Source: Brachyhypopomus gauderio (taxonomy: Eukaryota > Chordata > Actinopteri > Gymnotiformes > Hypopomidae). From it: 64,000 nucleotides of DNA. Positions within the stretch are counted from its first letter, which is position 1. Each line of letters starts with the position of its first letter. The stretch is taken from positions 682,001 through 746,000 of the forward strand of contig NW_027506913.1 of the NCBI RefSeq assembly GCF_052324685.1. The letters are read 5' to 3'. The notes under the pieces were generated by a model. That model worked only from the letters and a program-made list of their open reading frames with translations. It was not told where the DNA came from and did no database searches. The position numbers were made by a program, and so were the translations under genes. Shown piece by piece: positions 22,354 to 33,729 of this stretch.

Positions 22354-23168
22354 CAACGCATAGAAGTCTAGCTAAAAAAATGGAACAAGGCAGTCAGATG
22401 TTTTAGTTCAATAGCTTTTCCAATATATTTTGATTTTTTTCATTCCCTCTTGTCTGCCTTAAAGTTTCACCAATTCAAGAGGAGAGTAATGGTGAGGGAA
22501 GAAAGTACCAAAGGGAGGGAATCTTCAGGCAGAATCCCTGAGCTCTCTGCTTTCTTCTCAACCTGAGTAGTCTATGCATGATTCTGTGTTAGTATCTGTC
22601 GATTCGGCCCTTGAAAGGCAATACAGCTAAAGGTAACGTTTCTTGTTTATCATGCACCTGAGATGTAACAAAACGGAGGACCTTTCAAGAAAGGCTCTTG
22701 AGCAGAGTTACTTCAGAAAGTGAAGTAACGAAAAGAAAAACATTCTCATGTTACAATAGATTGGTGAGTGTGAAGAATAGCATCAAGTTAAAGACCTGGC
22801 AAGATTGGAACAAAGATGAGAAGAAAGTAAATGTGTTTTAGTTTAGTTTCTTATTTTTCCATGAGTATTCAAGTCTTAGTGACTACATGAAGTTTTGATT
22901 CTTCAGTTTGCGTTGAAGACAACCATTGATTGGACCTTACGGACTGTCAGCGGAAGTCCATTCCACCACCTTGTGGACTGACAGAGAAGATTCTTGTTGC
23001 ATGTCTTGTCGGCATCTTGAAGGGATGGTGGCACGAATAAAGCAATAATAGAGGCTTAAAGGCAGCCAGGTGCTGTAGTGGCTTGATAAGTGCTTTTATG
23101 CATGTGAGAAGCGATCCAGTTATGGGAGACTGCAATGGCCAAGATGCAAGGTAAAGAGACATATGTAG

Positions 23169-23240
23169 GCGTTAGTGGTATAGTGGTGAGCATAGCTGCC
23201 TTCCAAGCAGTTGACCCGGGTTGGATTCCTGGCCAATGCA
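23169..23240 (+). pseudogene. trnag-ucc: tRNA-Gly(TCC)-like, box B lost, G3-U70 (unit 18, type a)
   Basis: Changes A6, G56 and U63, plus C70 to U. The last creates a G3-U70 wobble, the tRNA-Ala identity pair. The dead box B probably silences it. Confidence 0.8.
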
Positions 23241-23592
23241 TCTCATTATACATGGATACCTGATGTTATTCACAAAACGTGGTACTTTGCCACTCACGTT
23301 TATTGATGGCAACCAAAGCTCATGTTTTACAGATTGCTCCTGCTTTTTACCTTCAGAGATAACTCATGCAATACAGAACGATATAGGAGTCAACACCTTC
23401 AAAAACACTGTGCTTTAATATGTTCTGGTTACATTGACACCTTACTCACAGCTGCACAGATGACCGTGACTCTTACATCGTTTTTAAATGAAGTGATACA
23501 AAGCGTTGTTATTTCTCAAAATCAGAATGAGGCCAAAGAGACCTGCATGCTGAAGCTGCGGCCCCATTTTCATGTTGCTATAAAGAAGCTTT

Positions 23593-23664
23593 TGACCCCG
23601 ACGTGATTTGAACACATAACCTTCTGATCTGGAGTCAGACACGCTACCGTTGCGCCACAAGGTC
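23593..23664 (-). tRNA. trnaw-cca: tRNA-Trp(CCA), wobble-rich (unit 18)
   Basis: Same as units 7 and 11: U6-G67, G10-U25 and U50-G64 wobbles with box B intact. Confidence 0.82.
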
Positions 23665-24479
23665 TAATACGTAGAAGTCTAGCTAAAAAAATGGAACAAG
23701 GCAGTCAGATGTTTTAGTTCAATAGCTCTTCCAATGTATTTTGATTTTTTTCATTCCCTCTCGTCTGCCTTAAAGTTTCACCAATTCAAGAGGAGAGTAA
23801 TGGTGAGGGAAGAACGTACCAAAGGGAGGGAATCTTCAGGCAGAATCCCTGAGCTCTCTGCTTTCTTCTCAACCTGAGTAGTCTATGCATGATTCTGTGT
23901 TAGTATCTGTCGATTCGGCCCTTGAAAGGCAATACAGCTAAAGGTAACGTTTCTTGTTTATCATGCACCTGAGATGTAACAAAACGGAGGACCTTTCAAG
24001 AAAGGCTCTTGAGCAGAGTTACTTCAGAAAGTGAAGTAACGAAAAGAAAAACATTCTCATGTTACAATAGATTGGTGAGTGTGAAGAATAGCATCAAGTT
24101 AAAGACCTGGCAAGATTGGAACGAAGATGAGAAGAAAGTAAATGTGTTTTAGTTTAGTTTCTTATTTTTCCATGAGTATTCAAGTCTTAGTGACTACATG
24201 AAGTTTTGATTCTTCAGTTTGCGTTGAAGACAACCATTGATTGGACCTTACGGACTGTCAGCGGAAGTCCATTCCACCACCTTGTGGACTGACAGAGAAG
24301 ATTCTTGTTGCATGTCTTGTCGGCATCTTGAAGGGATGGTGGCACGAATAAAGCAATAATAGAGGCTTAAAGGCAGCCAGGTGCTGTAGTGGCTTGATAA
24401 GTGCTTTTATGCATGTGAGAAGCGATCCAGTTATGGGAGACTGCAATGGCCAAGATGCAAGGTAAAGAGACATATGTAG

Positions 24480-24551
24480 GAGTTAGTGGTATAGTGGTGA
24501 GCATAGCTGCCTTCCAAGCAGTTGACCCGGGTTGGATTCCTGGCCAACGCA
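24480..24551 (+). pseudogene. trnag-ucc: tRNA-Gly(TCC)-like, box B lost (unit 19, type b)
   Basis: Changes A2, A6, G56 and U63. Confidence 0.8.
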
Positions 24552-24903
24552 TCTCATTATACATGGATACCTGATGTTATTCACAAAACGTGGTACTTTG
24601 CCACTCACGTTTATTGATGGCAACCAAAGCTCATGTTTTACAGATTGCTCCTGCTTTTTACCTTCAGAGATAACTCATGCAATACAGAACGATATAGGAG
24701 TCAACACCTTCAAAAACACTGTGCTTTAATATGTTCTGGTTACATTGACACCTTACTCACAGCTGCACAGATGACCGTGACTCTTATATCGTTTTTAAAT
24801 GAAGTGATACAAAGCGTTGTTATTTCTCAAAATCACAATGAGGCCAAACAGACCTGCATGCTGAAGCTGCGGCCCCATTTTCATGTTGCTATAAAGAAGC
24901 TTT

Positions 24904-24975
24904 TGACCCCGGCGTGATTTGAAAACGTAACCTTCTGATCTGGAGTCAGACGCGATACCGTTGCGCCACGAGGTC
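24904..24975 (-). pseudogene. trnaw-cca: tRNA-Trp(CCA)-like, G53 lost (unit 19)
   Basis: G53 to U, C65 and G22 to U. Confidence 0.75.
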
Positions 24976-25790
24976 TAATACATAGAAGTCTAGCTAAAAA
25001 AATGGAACAAGGCAGTCAGATGTTTTAGTTCAATAGCTCTTCCAATGTATTTTGATTTTTTTCATTCCCTCTCGTCTGCCTTAAAGTTTCACCAATTCAA
25101 GAGGAGAGTAATGGTGAGGGAAGAACGTACCAAAGGGAGGGAATCTTCAGGCAGAATCCCTGAGCTCTCTGCTTTCTTCTCAACCTGAGTAGTCTATGCA
25201 TGATTCTGTGTTAGTATCTGTCGATTCGGCCCTTGAAAGGCAATACAGCTAAAGGTAACGTTTCTTGTTTATCATGCACCTGAGATGTAACAAAACGGAG
25301 GACCTTTCAAGAAAGGCTCTTGAGCAGAGTTACTTCAGAAAGTGAAGTAACGAAAAGAAAAACATTCTCATGTTACAATAGATTGGTGAGTGTGAAGAAT
25401 AGCATCAAGTTAAAGACCTGGCAAGATTGGAACGAAGATGAGAAGAAAGTAAATGTGTTTTAGTTTAGTTTCTTATTTTTCCATGAGTATTCAAGTCTTA
25501 GTGACTACATGAAGTTTTGATTCTTCAGTTTGCGTTGAAGACAACCATTGATTGGACCTTACGGACTGTCAGCGGAAGTCCATTCCACCACCTTGTGGAC
25601 TGACAGAGAAGATTCTTGTTGCATGTCTTGTCGGCATCTTGAAGGGATGGTGGCACGAATAAAGCAATAATAGAGGCTTAAAGGCAGCCAGGTGCTGTAG
25701 TGGCTTGATAAGTGCTTTTATGCATGTGAGAAGCGATCCAGTTATGGGAGACTGCAATGGCCAAGATGCAAGGTAAAGAGACATATGTAG

Positions 25791-25862
25791 TCGTTGGTGG
25801 TATAGTGGTGAGCATAGCTGCCTTCCAAGCAGTTGACCTGGGTTCGATTCCCGGCCAACGCA
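25791..25862 (+). tRNA. trnag-ucc: tRNA-Gly(TCC) with U1-C72 mismatch (unit 20, type d)
   Basis: Box B, anticodon and stems are good except position 1, which is U instead of G and cannot pair with C72. U50-G64 is a wobble. RNase P cleavage and charging could suffer. Confidence 0.7.
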
Positions 25863-26214
25863 TCTCATTATACATGGATACCTGATGTTATTCACAAAAC
25901 GTGGTACTTTGCCACTCACGTTTATTGATGGCAACCAAAGCTCATGTTTTACAGATTGCTCCTGCTTTTTACCTTCAGAGATAACTCATGCAATACAGAA
26001 CAATATAGGAGTCAACACCTTCAAAAACACTGTGCTTTAATATGTTCTGGTTACATTGACACCTTACTCACAGCTGCACAGATGACCGTGACTCTTACAT
26101 CGTTTTTAAATGAAGTGATACAAAGCGTTGTTATTTCTCAAAATCAGAATGAGGCCAAAGAGACCTGCATGCTGAAGCTGCGGCCCCATTTTCATGTTGC
26201 TATAAAGAAGCTTT

Positions 26215-26286
26215 TGACCCCGGCGTGATTTGAAAATGTAACCTTCTGATCTGGAGTCAGACGCGATACCGTTGCGCCACGAGGTC
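26215..26286 (-). pseudogene. trnaw-cca: tRNA-Trp(CCA)-like, T stem badly broken (unit 20)
   Basis: G53 to U, G51 to A, C65 and G22 to U; same as unit 9. Confidence 0.75.
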
Positions 26287-27102
26287 TAATACGTAGAAGT
26301 CTAGCTAAAAAAATGGAACAAGGCAGTCAGATGTTTTAGTTCAATAGCTCTTCCAATGTATTTTGATTTTTTTCATTCCCTCTCGTCTGCCTTAAAGTTT
26401 CACCAATTCAAGAGGAGAGTAATGGTGAGGGAAGAACGTACCAAAGGGAGGGAATCTTCAGGCAGAATCCCTGAGCTCTCTGCTTTCTTCTCAACCTGAG
26501 TAGTCTATGCATGATTCTGTGTTAGTATCTGTCGATTCGGCCCTTGAAAGGCAATACAGCTAAAGGTAACGTTTCTTGTTTATCATGCACCTGAGATGTA
26601 ACAAAACAGAGGACCTTTCAAGAAAGGCTCTTGAGCAGAGTTACTTCAGAAAGTGAAGTAACGAAAAGAAAAACATTCTCATGTTACAATAGATTGGTGA
26701 GTGTGAAGAATAGCATCAAGTTAAAGACCTGGCAAGATTGGAATGAAGATGAGAAGAAAGTAAATGTGTTTTAGTTTAGTTTCTTATTTTTCCATGAGTA
26801 TTCAAGTGCTTAGTGACTACATGAAGTTTTAATTCTTCAGTTTGCGTTGAAGACAACCATTGATTGGACCTTACGGACTGTCAGCGGAAGTCCATTCCAC
26901 CACCTTGTGGACTGACAGAGAAGATTCTTGTTGCATGTCTTGTCGGCATCTTGAAGGGATGGTGGCACGAATAAAGCAATAATAGAGGCTTAAAGGCAGC
27001 CAGGTGCTGTAGTGGCTTGATAAGTGCTTTTATGCATGTGAGAAGCGATCCAGTTATGGGAGACTGCAATGGCCAAGTTGCAAGGTAAAGAGACATATGT
27101 AG

Positions 27103-27174
27103 GCGTTGGTGGTATAGTGGTGAGCATAGCTGCCTTCCAAGCAGTTGACCCGGGTTGGATTCCTGGCCAACGCA
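27103..27174 (+). pseudogene. trnag-ucc: tRNA-Gly(TCC)-like, box B lost, acceptor intact (unit 21, type e)
   Basis: The acceptor is perfect (G6) but G56 and U63 are present. This separates the box B loss from the A6 change. The downstream flank has AAAAAGGGGG in place of AAAACGTGG. Confidence 0.75.
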
Positions 27175-27527
27175 TCTCATTATACATGGATACCTGATGT
27201 TATTCACAAAAAGGGGGTACTTTGCCACTCACGTTTATTGATGGCAACCAAAGCTCATGTTTTACAGATTGCTCCTGCTTTTTACCTTCAGAGATAACTC
27301 ATGCAATACAGAACGATATAGGAGTCAACACCTTCAAAAACACTGTGCTTTAATATGTTCTGGTTACATTGACACCTTACTCACAGCTGCACAGATGACC
27401 GTGACTCTTACATCGTTTTTAAATGAAGTGATACAAAGCGTTGTTATTTCTCAAAATCAGAATGAGGCCAAAGAGAGCTGCATGCTGAAGCTGCGGCCCC
27501 ATTTTCATGTTGCTATAAAGAAGCTTT

Positions 27528-27599
27528 TGACCCCGGCGTGATTTGAAAACGTAACCTTCTGATCTGGAGTCAGACGCGCTACCGTTGCGCCACGAGGTC
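27528..27599 (-). pseudogene. trnaw-cca: tRNA-Trp(CCA)-like, G53 lost (unit 21)
   Basis: G53 to U and C65. The D stem is consensus (G22). Confidence 0.72.
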
Positions 27600-28415
27600 T
27601 AATACATAGAAGTCTAGCTAAAAAAATGGAACAAGGCAGTCAGATGTTTTAGTTCAATAGCTCTTCCAATGTATTTTGATTTTTTTCATTCCCTCTCGTC
27701 TGCCTTAAAGTTTCACCAATTCAAGAGGAGAGTAATGGTGAGGGAAGAACGTACCAAAGGGAGGGAATCTTCAGGCAGAATCCCTGAGCTCTCTGCTTTC
27801 TTCTCAACCTGAGTAGTCTATGCATGATTCTGTGTTAGTATCTGTCGATTCGGCCCTTGAAAGGCAATACAGCTAAAGGTAACGTTTCTTGTTTATCATG
27901 CACCTGAGATGTAACAAAACGGAGGACCTTTCAAGAAAGGCTCTTGAGCAGAGTTACTTCAGAAAGTGAAGTAACGAAAAGAAAAACATTCTCATGTTAC
28001 AATAGATTGGTGAGTGTGAAGAATAGCATCAAGTTAAAGACCTGGCAAGATTGGAACGAAGATGAGAAGAAAGTAAATGTGTTTTAGTTTAGTTTCTTAT
28101 TTTTCCATGAGTATTCAAGTGCTTACTGACTACATGAAGTTTTAATTCTTCAGTTTGCGTTGAAGACAACCATTGATTGGACCTTACGGACTGTCAGCGG
28201 AAGTCCATTCCACCACCTTGTGGACTGACAGAGAAGATTCTTGTTGCATGTCTTGTCGGCATCTTGAAGGGATGGTGGCACGAATAAAGCAATAATAGAG
28301 GCTTAAAGGCAGCCAGGTGCTGTAGTGGCTTGATAAGTGCGTTTATGCATGTGAGAAGCGATCCAGTTATGGGAGACTGCAATGGCCAAGATGCAAGGTA
28401 AAGAGACATATGTAG

Positions 28416-28487
28416 GCGTTGGTGGTATAGTGGTGAGCATAGCTGCCTTCCAAGCAGTTGACCCGGGTTGGATTCCTGGCCAACGCA
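28416..28487 (+). pseudogene. trnag-ucc: tRNA-Gly(TCC)-like, box B lost, acceptor intact (unit 22, type e)
   Basis: Same as unit 21: only G56 and U63 differ from consensus. Confidence 0.75.
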
Positions 28488-28840
28488 TCTCATTATACAT
28501 GGATACCTGATGTTATTCACAAAAAGGGGGTACTTTGCCACTCACGTTTATTGATGGCAACCAAAGCTCATGTTTTACAGATTGCTCCTGCTTTTTACCT
28601 TCAGAGATAACTCATGCAATACAGAACGATATAGGAGTCAACACCTTCAAAAACACTGTGCTTTAATATGTTCTGGTTACATTGACACCTTACTCACAGC
28701 TGCACAGATGACCGTGACTCTTACATCGTTTTTAAATGAAGTGATACAAAGCGTTGTTATTTCTCAAAATCAGAATGAGGCCAAAGAGACCTGCATGCTG
28801 AAGCTGCGGCCCCATTTTCATGTTGCTATAAAGAAGCTTT

Positions 28841-28912
28841 TGACCCCGGCGTGATTTGAAAACGTAACCTTCTGATCTGGAGTCAGACGCGCTACCGTTG
28901 CGCCACGAGGTC
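28841..28912 (-). pseudogene. trnaw-cca: tRNA-Trp(CCA)-like, G53 lost (unit 22)
   Basis: G53 to U and C65, with the D stem consensus. Last G53-less Trp before the core. Confidence 0.72.
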
Positions 28913-29734
28913 TAATACATAGAAGTCTAGCTAAAAAAATGGAACAAGGCAGTCAGATGTTTTAGTTCAATAGCTCTTCCAATGTATTTTGATTTTTTTC
29001 ATTCCCTCTCGTCTGCCTTAAAGTTTCACCAATTCAAGAGGAGAGTAATGGTGAGGGAAGAACGTACCAAAGGGAGGGAATCTTCAGGCAGAATCCCTGA
29101 GCTCTCTGCTTTCTTCTCAACCTGAGTAGTCTATGCATGATTCTGTGTTAGTATCTGTCGATTCGGCCCTTGAAAGGCAATACAGCTAAAGGTAACGTTT
29201 CTTGTTTATCATGCACCTGAGATGTAACAAAACGGAGGACCTTTCAAGAAAGGCTCTTGAGCAGAGTTACTTCAGAAAGTGAAGTAACGAAAAGAAAAAC
29301 ATTCTCATGTTACAATAGATTGGTGAGTGTGAAGAATAGCATCAAGTTAAAGACCTGGCAAGATTGGAACGAAGATGAGAAGAAAGTAAATGTGTTTTAG
29401 TTTAGTTTCTTATTTTTCCATGAGTATTCAAGTCTTAGTGACTACATGAAGTTTTGATTCTTCAGTTTGCGTTGAAGACAACCATTGATTGGACCTTACG
29501 GACTGTCAGCGGAAGTCCATTCCACCACCTTGTGGACTGACAGAGAAGATTCTTGTTGCATGTCTTGTCGGCATCTTGAAGGGATGGTGGCACGAATAAA
29601 GCAATAATAGAGGCTTAAAGGCAGCCAGGTGCTGTAGTGGCTTGATAAGTGCTTTTATGCATGTGAGAAGCGATCCAGTTATGGGAGACTGCAATGGCCA
29701 AGATGCAAGGTAAAGAGACGTATGTAGGCGTTGG

Positions 29735-29745
29735 TGGTATAGTGG
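29735..29745 (+). promoter_or_regulatory. Box A of a canonical tRNA-Gly
   Basis: TGGTATAGTGG fits the Pol III box A consensus TRGYNNARNNG at tRNA positions 8-19. It is intact in almost all units, including those with a dead box B. Confidence 0.85.
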
Positions 29746-29777
29746 TGAGCATAGCTGCCTTCCAAGCAGTTGACCCG

Positions 29778-29788
29778 GGTTCGATTCC
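29778..29788 (+). promoter_or_regulatory. Box B of a canonical tRNA-Gly
   Basis: GGTTCGATTCC is an exact match to the TFIIIC box B consensus GGTTCGANTCC. In 23 units the C (position 56) is G and in one it is T. That change should cripple both TFIIIC binding and the G19-C56 tertiary pair. Confidence 0.9.
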
Positions 29789-29883
29789 CGGCCAACGCAT
29801 CTCATTATACATGGATACCTGATGTTATTCACAAAACGTGGTACTTTGCCACTCACGTTTATTGATGGCAACCAAAGCTCATG

Positions 29884-29887
29884 TTTT
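29884..29887 (+). terminator. First T4 downstream of tRNA-Gly (unit 23 example)
   Basis: The first run of four T on the + strand after tRNA-Gly comes 84 nt beyond the discriminator base. A flank of C/A weakens it. Units 29, 34 and 35 have T5 here after a one-base deletion. Confidence 0.5.
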
Positions 29888-30151
29888 ACAGATTGCTCCT
29901 GCTTTTTACCTTCAGAGATAACTCATGCAATACAGAACGATATAGGAGTCAACACCTTCAAAAACACTGTGCTTTAATATGTTCTGGTTACATTGACACC
30001 TTACTCACAGCTGCACAGATGACCGTGACTCTTACATCGTTTTTAAATGAAGTGATACAAAGCGTTGTTATTTCTCAAAATCAGAATGAGGCCAAAGAGA
30101 CCTGCATGCTGAAGCTGCGGCCCCATTTTCATGTTGCTATAAAGAAGCTTT

Positions 30152-30222
30152 TGACCCCGACGTGATTTGAACACGTAACCTTCTGATCTGGAGTCAGACG
30201 CGCTACCGTTGCGCCACAAGTC
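30152..30222 (-). tRNA. trnaw-cca: tRNA-Trp(CCA) with one-base acceptor deletion (unit 23)
   Basis: Box B, T arm and anticodon arm are consensus. The 5' acceptor strand reads GACTTG where others read GACCTCG, a net one-base loss. The body is 71 nt and the stem cannot form seven pairs. Probably non-functional although well transcribable. Confidence 0.75.
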
Positions 30223-31036
30223 TAATACATAGAAGTCTAGCTAAAAAATGGAACAAGGCAGTCAGATGTTTTAGTTCAATAGCTCTTCCAATGTATTTTG
30301 ATTTTTTTCATTCCCTCTCGTCTGCCTTAAAGTTTCACCAATTCAAGAGGAGAGTAATGGTGAGGGAAGAACGTACCAAAGGGAAGGAATCTTCAGGCAG
30401 AATCCCTGAGCTCTCTGCTTTCTTCTCAACCTGAGTAGTCTATGCATGATTCTGTGTTAGTATCTGTCGATTCGGCCCTTGAAAGGCAATACAGCTAAAG
30501 GTAACGTTTCTTGTTTATCATGCACCTGAGATGTAACAAAACGGAGGACCTTTCAAGAAAGGCTCTTGAGCAGAGTTACTTCAGAAAGTGAAGTAACGAA
30601 AAGAAAAACATTCTCATGTTACAATAGATTGGTGAGTGTGAAGAATAGCATCAAGTTAAAGACCTGGCAAGATTGGAACGAAGATGAGAAGAAAGTAAAT
30701 GTGTTTTAGTTTAGTTTCTTATTTTTCCATGACTATTCAAGTCTTAGTGACTACATGAAGTTTTGATTCTTCAGTTTGCATTGAAGACAACCATTGATTG
30801 GACCTTACGGACTGTCAGCGGAAGTCCATTCCACCACCTTGTGGACTGACAGAGAAGATTCTTGTTGCATGTCTTGTCGGCATCTTGAAGGGATGGTGGC
30901 ACGAATAAAGCAATAATAGAGGCTTAAAGGCAGCCAGGTGCTGTAGTGGCTTGATAAGTGCTTTTATGCATGTGAGAAGCGATCCAGTTATGGGAGACTG
31001 CAATGGCCAAGATGCAAGGTAAAGAGACGTATGTAG

Positions 31037-31108
31037 GCGTTGGTGGTATAGTGGTGAGCATAGCTGCCTTCCAAGCAGTTGACCCGGGTTCGATTCCCGG
31101 CCAACGCA
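31037..31108 (+). tRNA. trnag-ucc: tRNA-Gly(TCC), canonical (unit 24)
   Basis: Identical to unit 23 across all 72 nt. The 5' flank GAGACGTATG is shared with units 23 and 26. Confidence 0.97.
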
Positions 31109-31385
31109 TCTCATTATACATGGATACCTGATGTTATTCACAAAACGTGGTACTTTGCCACTCACGTTTATTGATGGCAACCAAAGCTCATGTTTTACAG
31201 ATTGCTCCTGCTTTTTACCTTCAGAGATAACTCATGCAATACAGAACGATATAGGAGTCAACACCTTCAAAAACACTGTGCTTTAATATGTTCTGGTTAC
31301 ATTGACACCTTACTCACAGCTGCACAGATGACCGTGACTCTTACATCGTTTTTAAATGAAGTGATACAAAGCGTTGTTATTTCTC

Positions 31386-31389
31386 AAAA
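31386..31389 (-). terminator. First T4 downstream of tRNA-Trp (unit 24 example)
   Basis: AAAA on the + strand gives TTTT on the - strand, 71 nt beyond the tRNA-Trp 3' end. Unit 34 has lost it (A to G at 44496). Confidence 0.45.
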
Positions 31390-31471
31390 TCAGAATGAGG
31401 CCAAAGAGACCTGCATGCTGAAGCTGCGGCCCCATTTTCATGTTGCTATAAAGAAGCTTTTGACCCCGACG

Positions 31472-31482
31472 TGATTTGAACA
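31472..31482 (-). promoter_or_regulatory. Box B of a canonical tRNA-Trp
   Basis: Read on the - strand this is TGTTCAAATCA, with the core GTTCAAATC. Twenty units change the G before TTC (position 53) to U, which breaks the invariant G53-C61 pair. Confidence 0.85.
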
Positions 31483-31514
31483 CGTAACCTTCTGATCTGG
31501 AGTCAGACGCGCTA

Positions 31515-31525
31515 CCGTTGCGCCA
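31515..31525 (-). promoter_or_regulatory. Box A of a canonical tRNA-Trp
   Basis: Read on the - strand this is TGGCGCAACGG, a match to box A at tRNA positions 8-19. Confidence 0.85.
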
Positions 31526-32347
31526 CGAGGTCTAATACATAGAAGTCTAGCTAAAAAAATGGAACAAGGCAGTCAGATGTTTTAGTTCAATAGCTCTTCC
31601 AATGTATTTTGATTTTTTTCATTCCCTCTCGTCTGCCTTAAAGTTTCACCAATTCAAGAGGAGAGTAATGGTGAGGGAAGAACGTACCAAAGGGAAGGAA
31701 TCTTCAGGCAGAATCCCTGAGCTCTCTGCTTTCTTCTCAACCTGAGTAGTCTATGCATGATTCTGTGTTAGTATCTGTCGATTCGGCCCTTGAAAGGCAA
31801 TACAGCTAAAGGTAACGTTTCTTGTTTATCATGCACCTGAGATGTAACAAAACGGAGGACCTTTCAAGAAAGGCTCTTGAGCAGAGTTACTTCAGAAAGT
31901 GAAGTAACGAAAAGAAAAACATTCTCATGTTACAATAGATTGGTGAGTGTGAAGAATAGCATCAAGTTAAAGACCTGGCAAGATTGGAACGAAGATGAGA
32001 AGAAAGTAAATGTGTTTTAGTTTAGTTTCTTATTTTTCCATGACTATTCAAGTCTTAGTGACTACATGAAGTTTTGATTCTTCAGTTTGCATTGAAGACA
32101 ACCATTGATTGGACCTTACGGACTGTCAGCGGAAGTCCATTCCACCACCTTGTGGACTGACAGAGAAGATTCTTGTTGCATGTCTTGTCGGCATCTTGAA
32201 GGGATGGTGGCACGAATAAAGCAATAATAGAGGCTTAAAGGCAGCCAGGTGCTGTAGTGGCTTGATAAGTGCTTTTATGCATGTGAGAAGCGATCCAGTT
32301 ATGGGAGACTGCAATGGCCAAGATGCAAGGTAAAGAGACTTATGTAG

Positions 32348-32419
32348 GCGTTGGTGGTATAGTGGTGAGCATAGCTGCCTTCCAAGCAGTTGACCCGGGT
32401 TCGATTCCCGGCCAACGCA
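32348..32419 (+). tRNA. trnag-ucc: tRNA-Gly(TCC), canonical (unit 25)
   Basis: Array consensus. The 5' flank differs by one base (GAGACTTATG). Confidence 0.97.
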
Positions 32420-32771
32420 TCTCATTATACATGGATACCTGATGTTATTCACAAAACGTGGTACTTTGCCACTCACGTTTATTGATGGCAACCAAAGCTC
32501 ATGTTTTACAGATTGCTCCTGCTTTTTACCTTCAGAGATAACTCATGCAATACAGAACGATATAGGAGTCAACACCTTCAAAAACACTGTGCTTTAATAT
32601 GTTCTGGTTACATTGACACCTTACTCACAGCTGCACAGATGACCGTGACTCTTACATCGTTTTTAAATGAAGTGATACAAAGCGTTGTTATTTCTCAAAA
32701 TCAGAATGAGGCCAAAGAGACCTGCATGCTGAAGCTGCGGCCCCATTTTCATGTTGCTATAAAGAAGCTTT

Positions 32772-32843
32772 TGACCCCGACGTGATTTGAACACGTAACC
32801 TTCTGATCTGGAGTCAGACGCGCTACCGTTGCGCCACGAGGTC
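32772..32843 (-). tRNA. trnaw-cca: tRNA-Trp(CCA), canonical (unit 25)
   Basis: Array consensus. The upstream A run is six long here. Confidence 0.97.
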
Positions 32844-33657
32844 TAATACATAGAAGTCTAGCTAAAAAATGGAACAAGGCAGTCAGATGTTTTAGTTCAA
32901 TAGCTCTTCCAATGTATTTTGATTTTTTTCATTCCCTCTCGTCTGCCTTAAAGTTTCACCAATTCAAGAGGAGAGTAATGGTGAGGGAAGAACGTACCAA
33001 AGGGAAGGAATCTTCAGGCAGAATCCCTGAGCTCTCTGCTTTCTTCTCAACCTGAGTAGTCTATGCATGATTCTGTGTTAGTATCTGTCGATTCGGCCCT
33101 TGAAAGGCAATACAGCTAAAGGTAACGTTTCTTGTTTATCATGCACCTGAGATGTAACAAAACGGAGGACCTTTCAAGAAAGGCTCTTGAGCAGAGTTAC
33201 TTCAGAAAGTGAAGTAACGAAAAGAAAAACATTCTCATGTTACAATAGATTGGTGAGTGTGAAGAATAGCATCAAGTTAAAGACCTGGCAAGATTGGAAC
33301 GAAGATGAGAAGAAAGTAAATGTGTTTTAGTTTAGTTTCTTATTTTTCCATGACTATTCAAGTCTTAGTGACTACATGAAGTTTTGATTCTTCAGTTTGC
33401 ATTGAAGACAACCATTGATTGGACCTTACGGACTGTCAGCGGAAGTCCATTCCACCACCTTGTGGACTGACAGAGAAGATTCTTGTTGCATGTCTTGTCG
33501 GCATCTTGAAGGGATGGTGGCACGAATAAAGCAATAATAGAGGCTTAAAGGCAGCCAGGTGCTGTAGTGGCTTGATAAGTGCTTTTATGCATGTGAGAAG
33601 CGATCCAGTTATGGGAGACTGCAATGGCCAAGATGCAAGGTAAAGAGACGTATGTAG

Positions 33658-33729
33658 GCGTTGGTGGTATAGTGGTGAGCATAGCTGCCTTCCAAGCAGT
33701 TGACCCGGGTTCGATTCCCGGCCAACGCA
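33658..33729 (+). tRNA. trnag-ucc: tRNA-Gly(TCC), canonical (unit 26)
   Basis: Array consensus. Confidence 0.97.

Larger units (their letters stand above)
29728..29799 (+). tRNA. trnag-ucc: tRNA-Gly(TCC), canonical (unit 23)
   Basis: First copy of the array consensus. The acceptor has seven Watson-Crick pairs. The anticodon stem is GCUGC/GCAGU and its loop CUUCCAA gives anticodon UCC. The T stem CCGGG/CCCGG and T loop UUCGAUU are perfect, and the discriminator is A. There is no intron and no encoded CCA. It decodes GGA and, by wobble, GGG. Box A and box B are exact. Confidence 0.97.
31461..31532 (-). tRNA. trnaw-cca: tRNA-Trp(CCA), canonical (unit 24)
   Basis: Array consensus for Trp. Acceptor GACCUCG/CGGGGUC has one U-G wobble. 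The D arm is GCGC/GCGC and the anticodon arm UCUGA-CUCCAGA-UCAGA has CCA at 34-36. The T stem ACGUG/CACGU is fully paired, with discriminator A and no intron. It decodes UGG. Confidence 0.97.
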
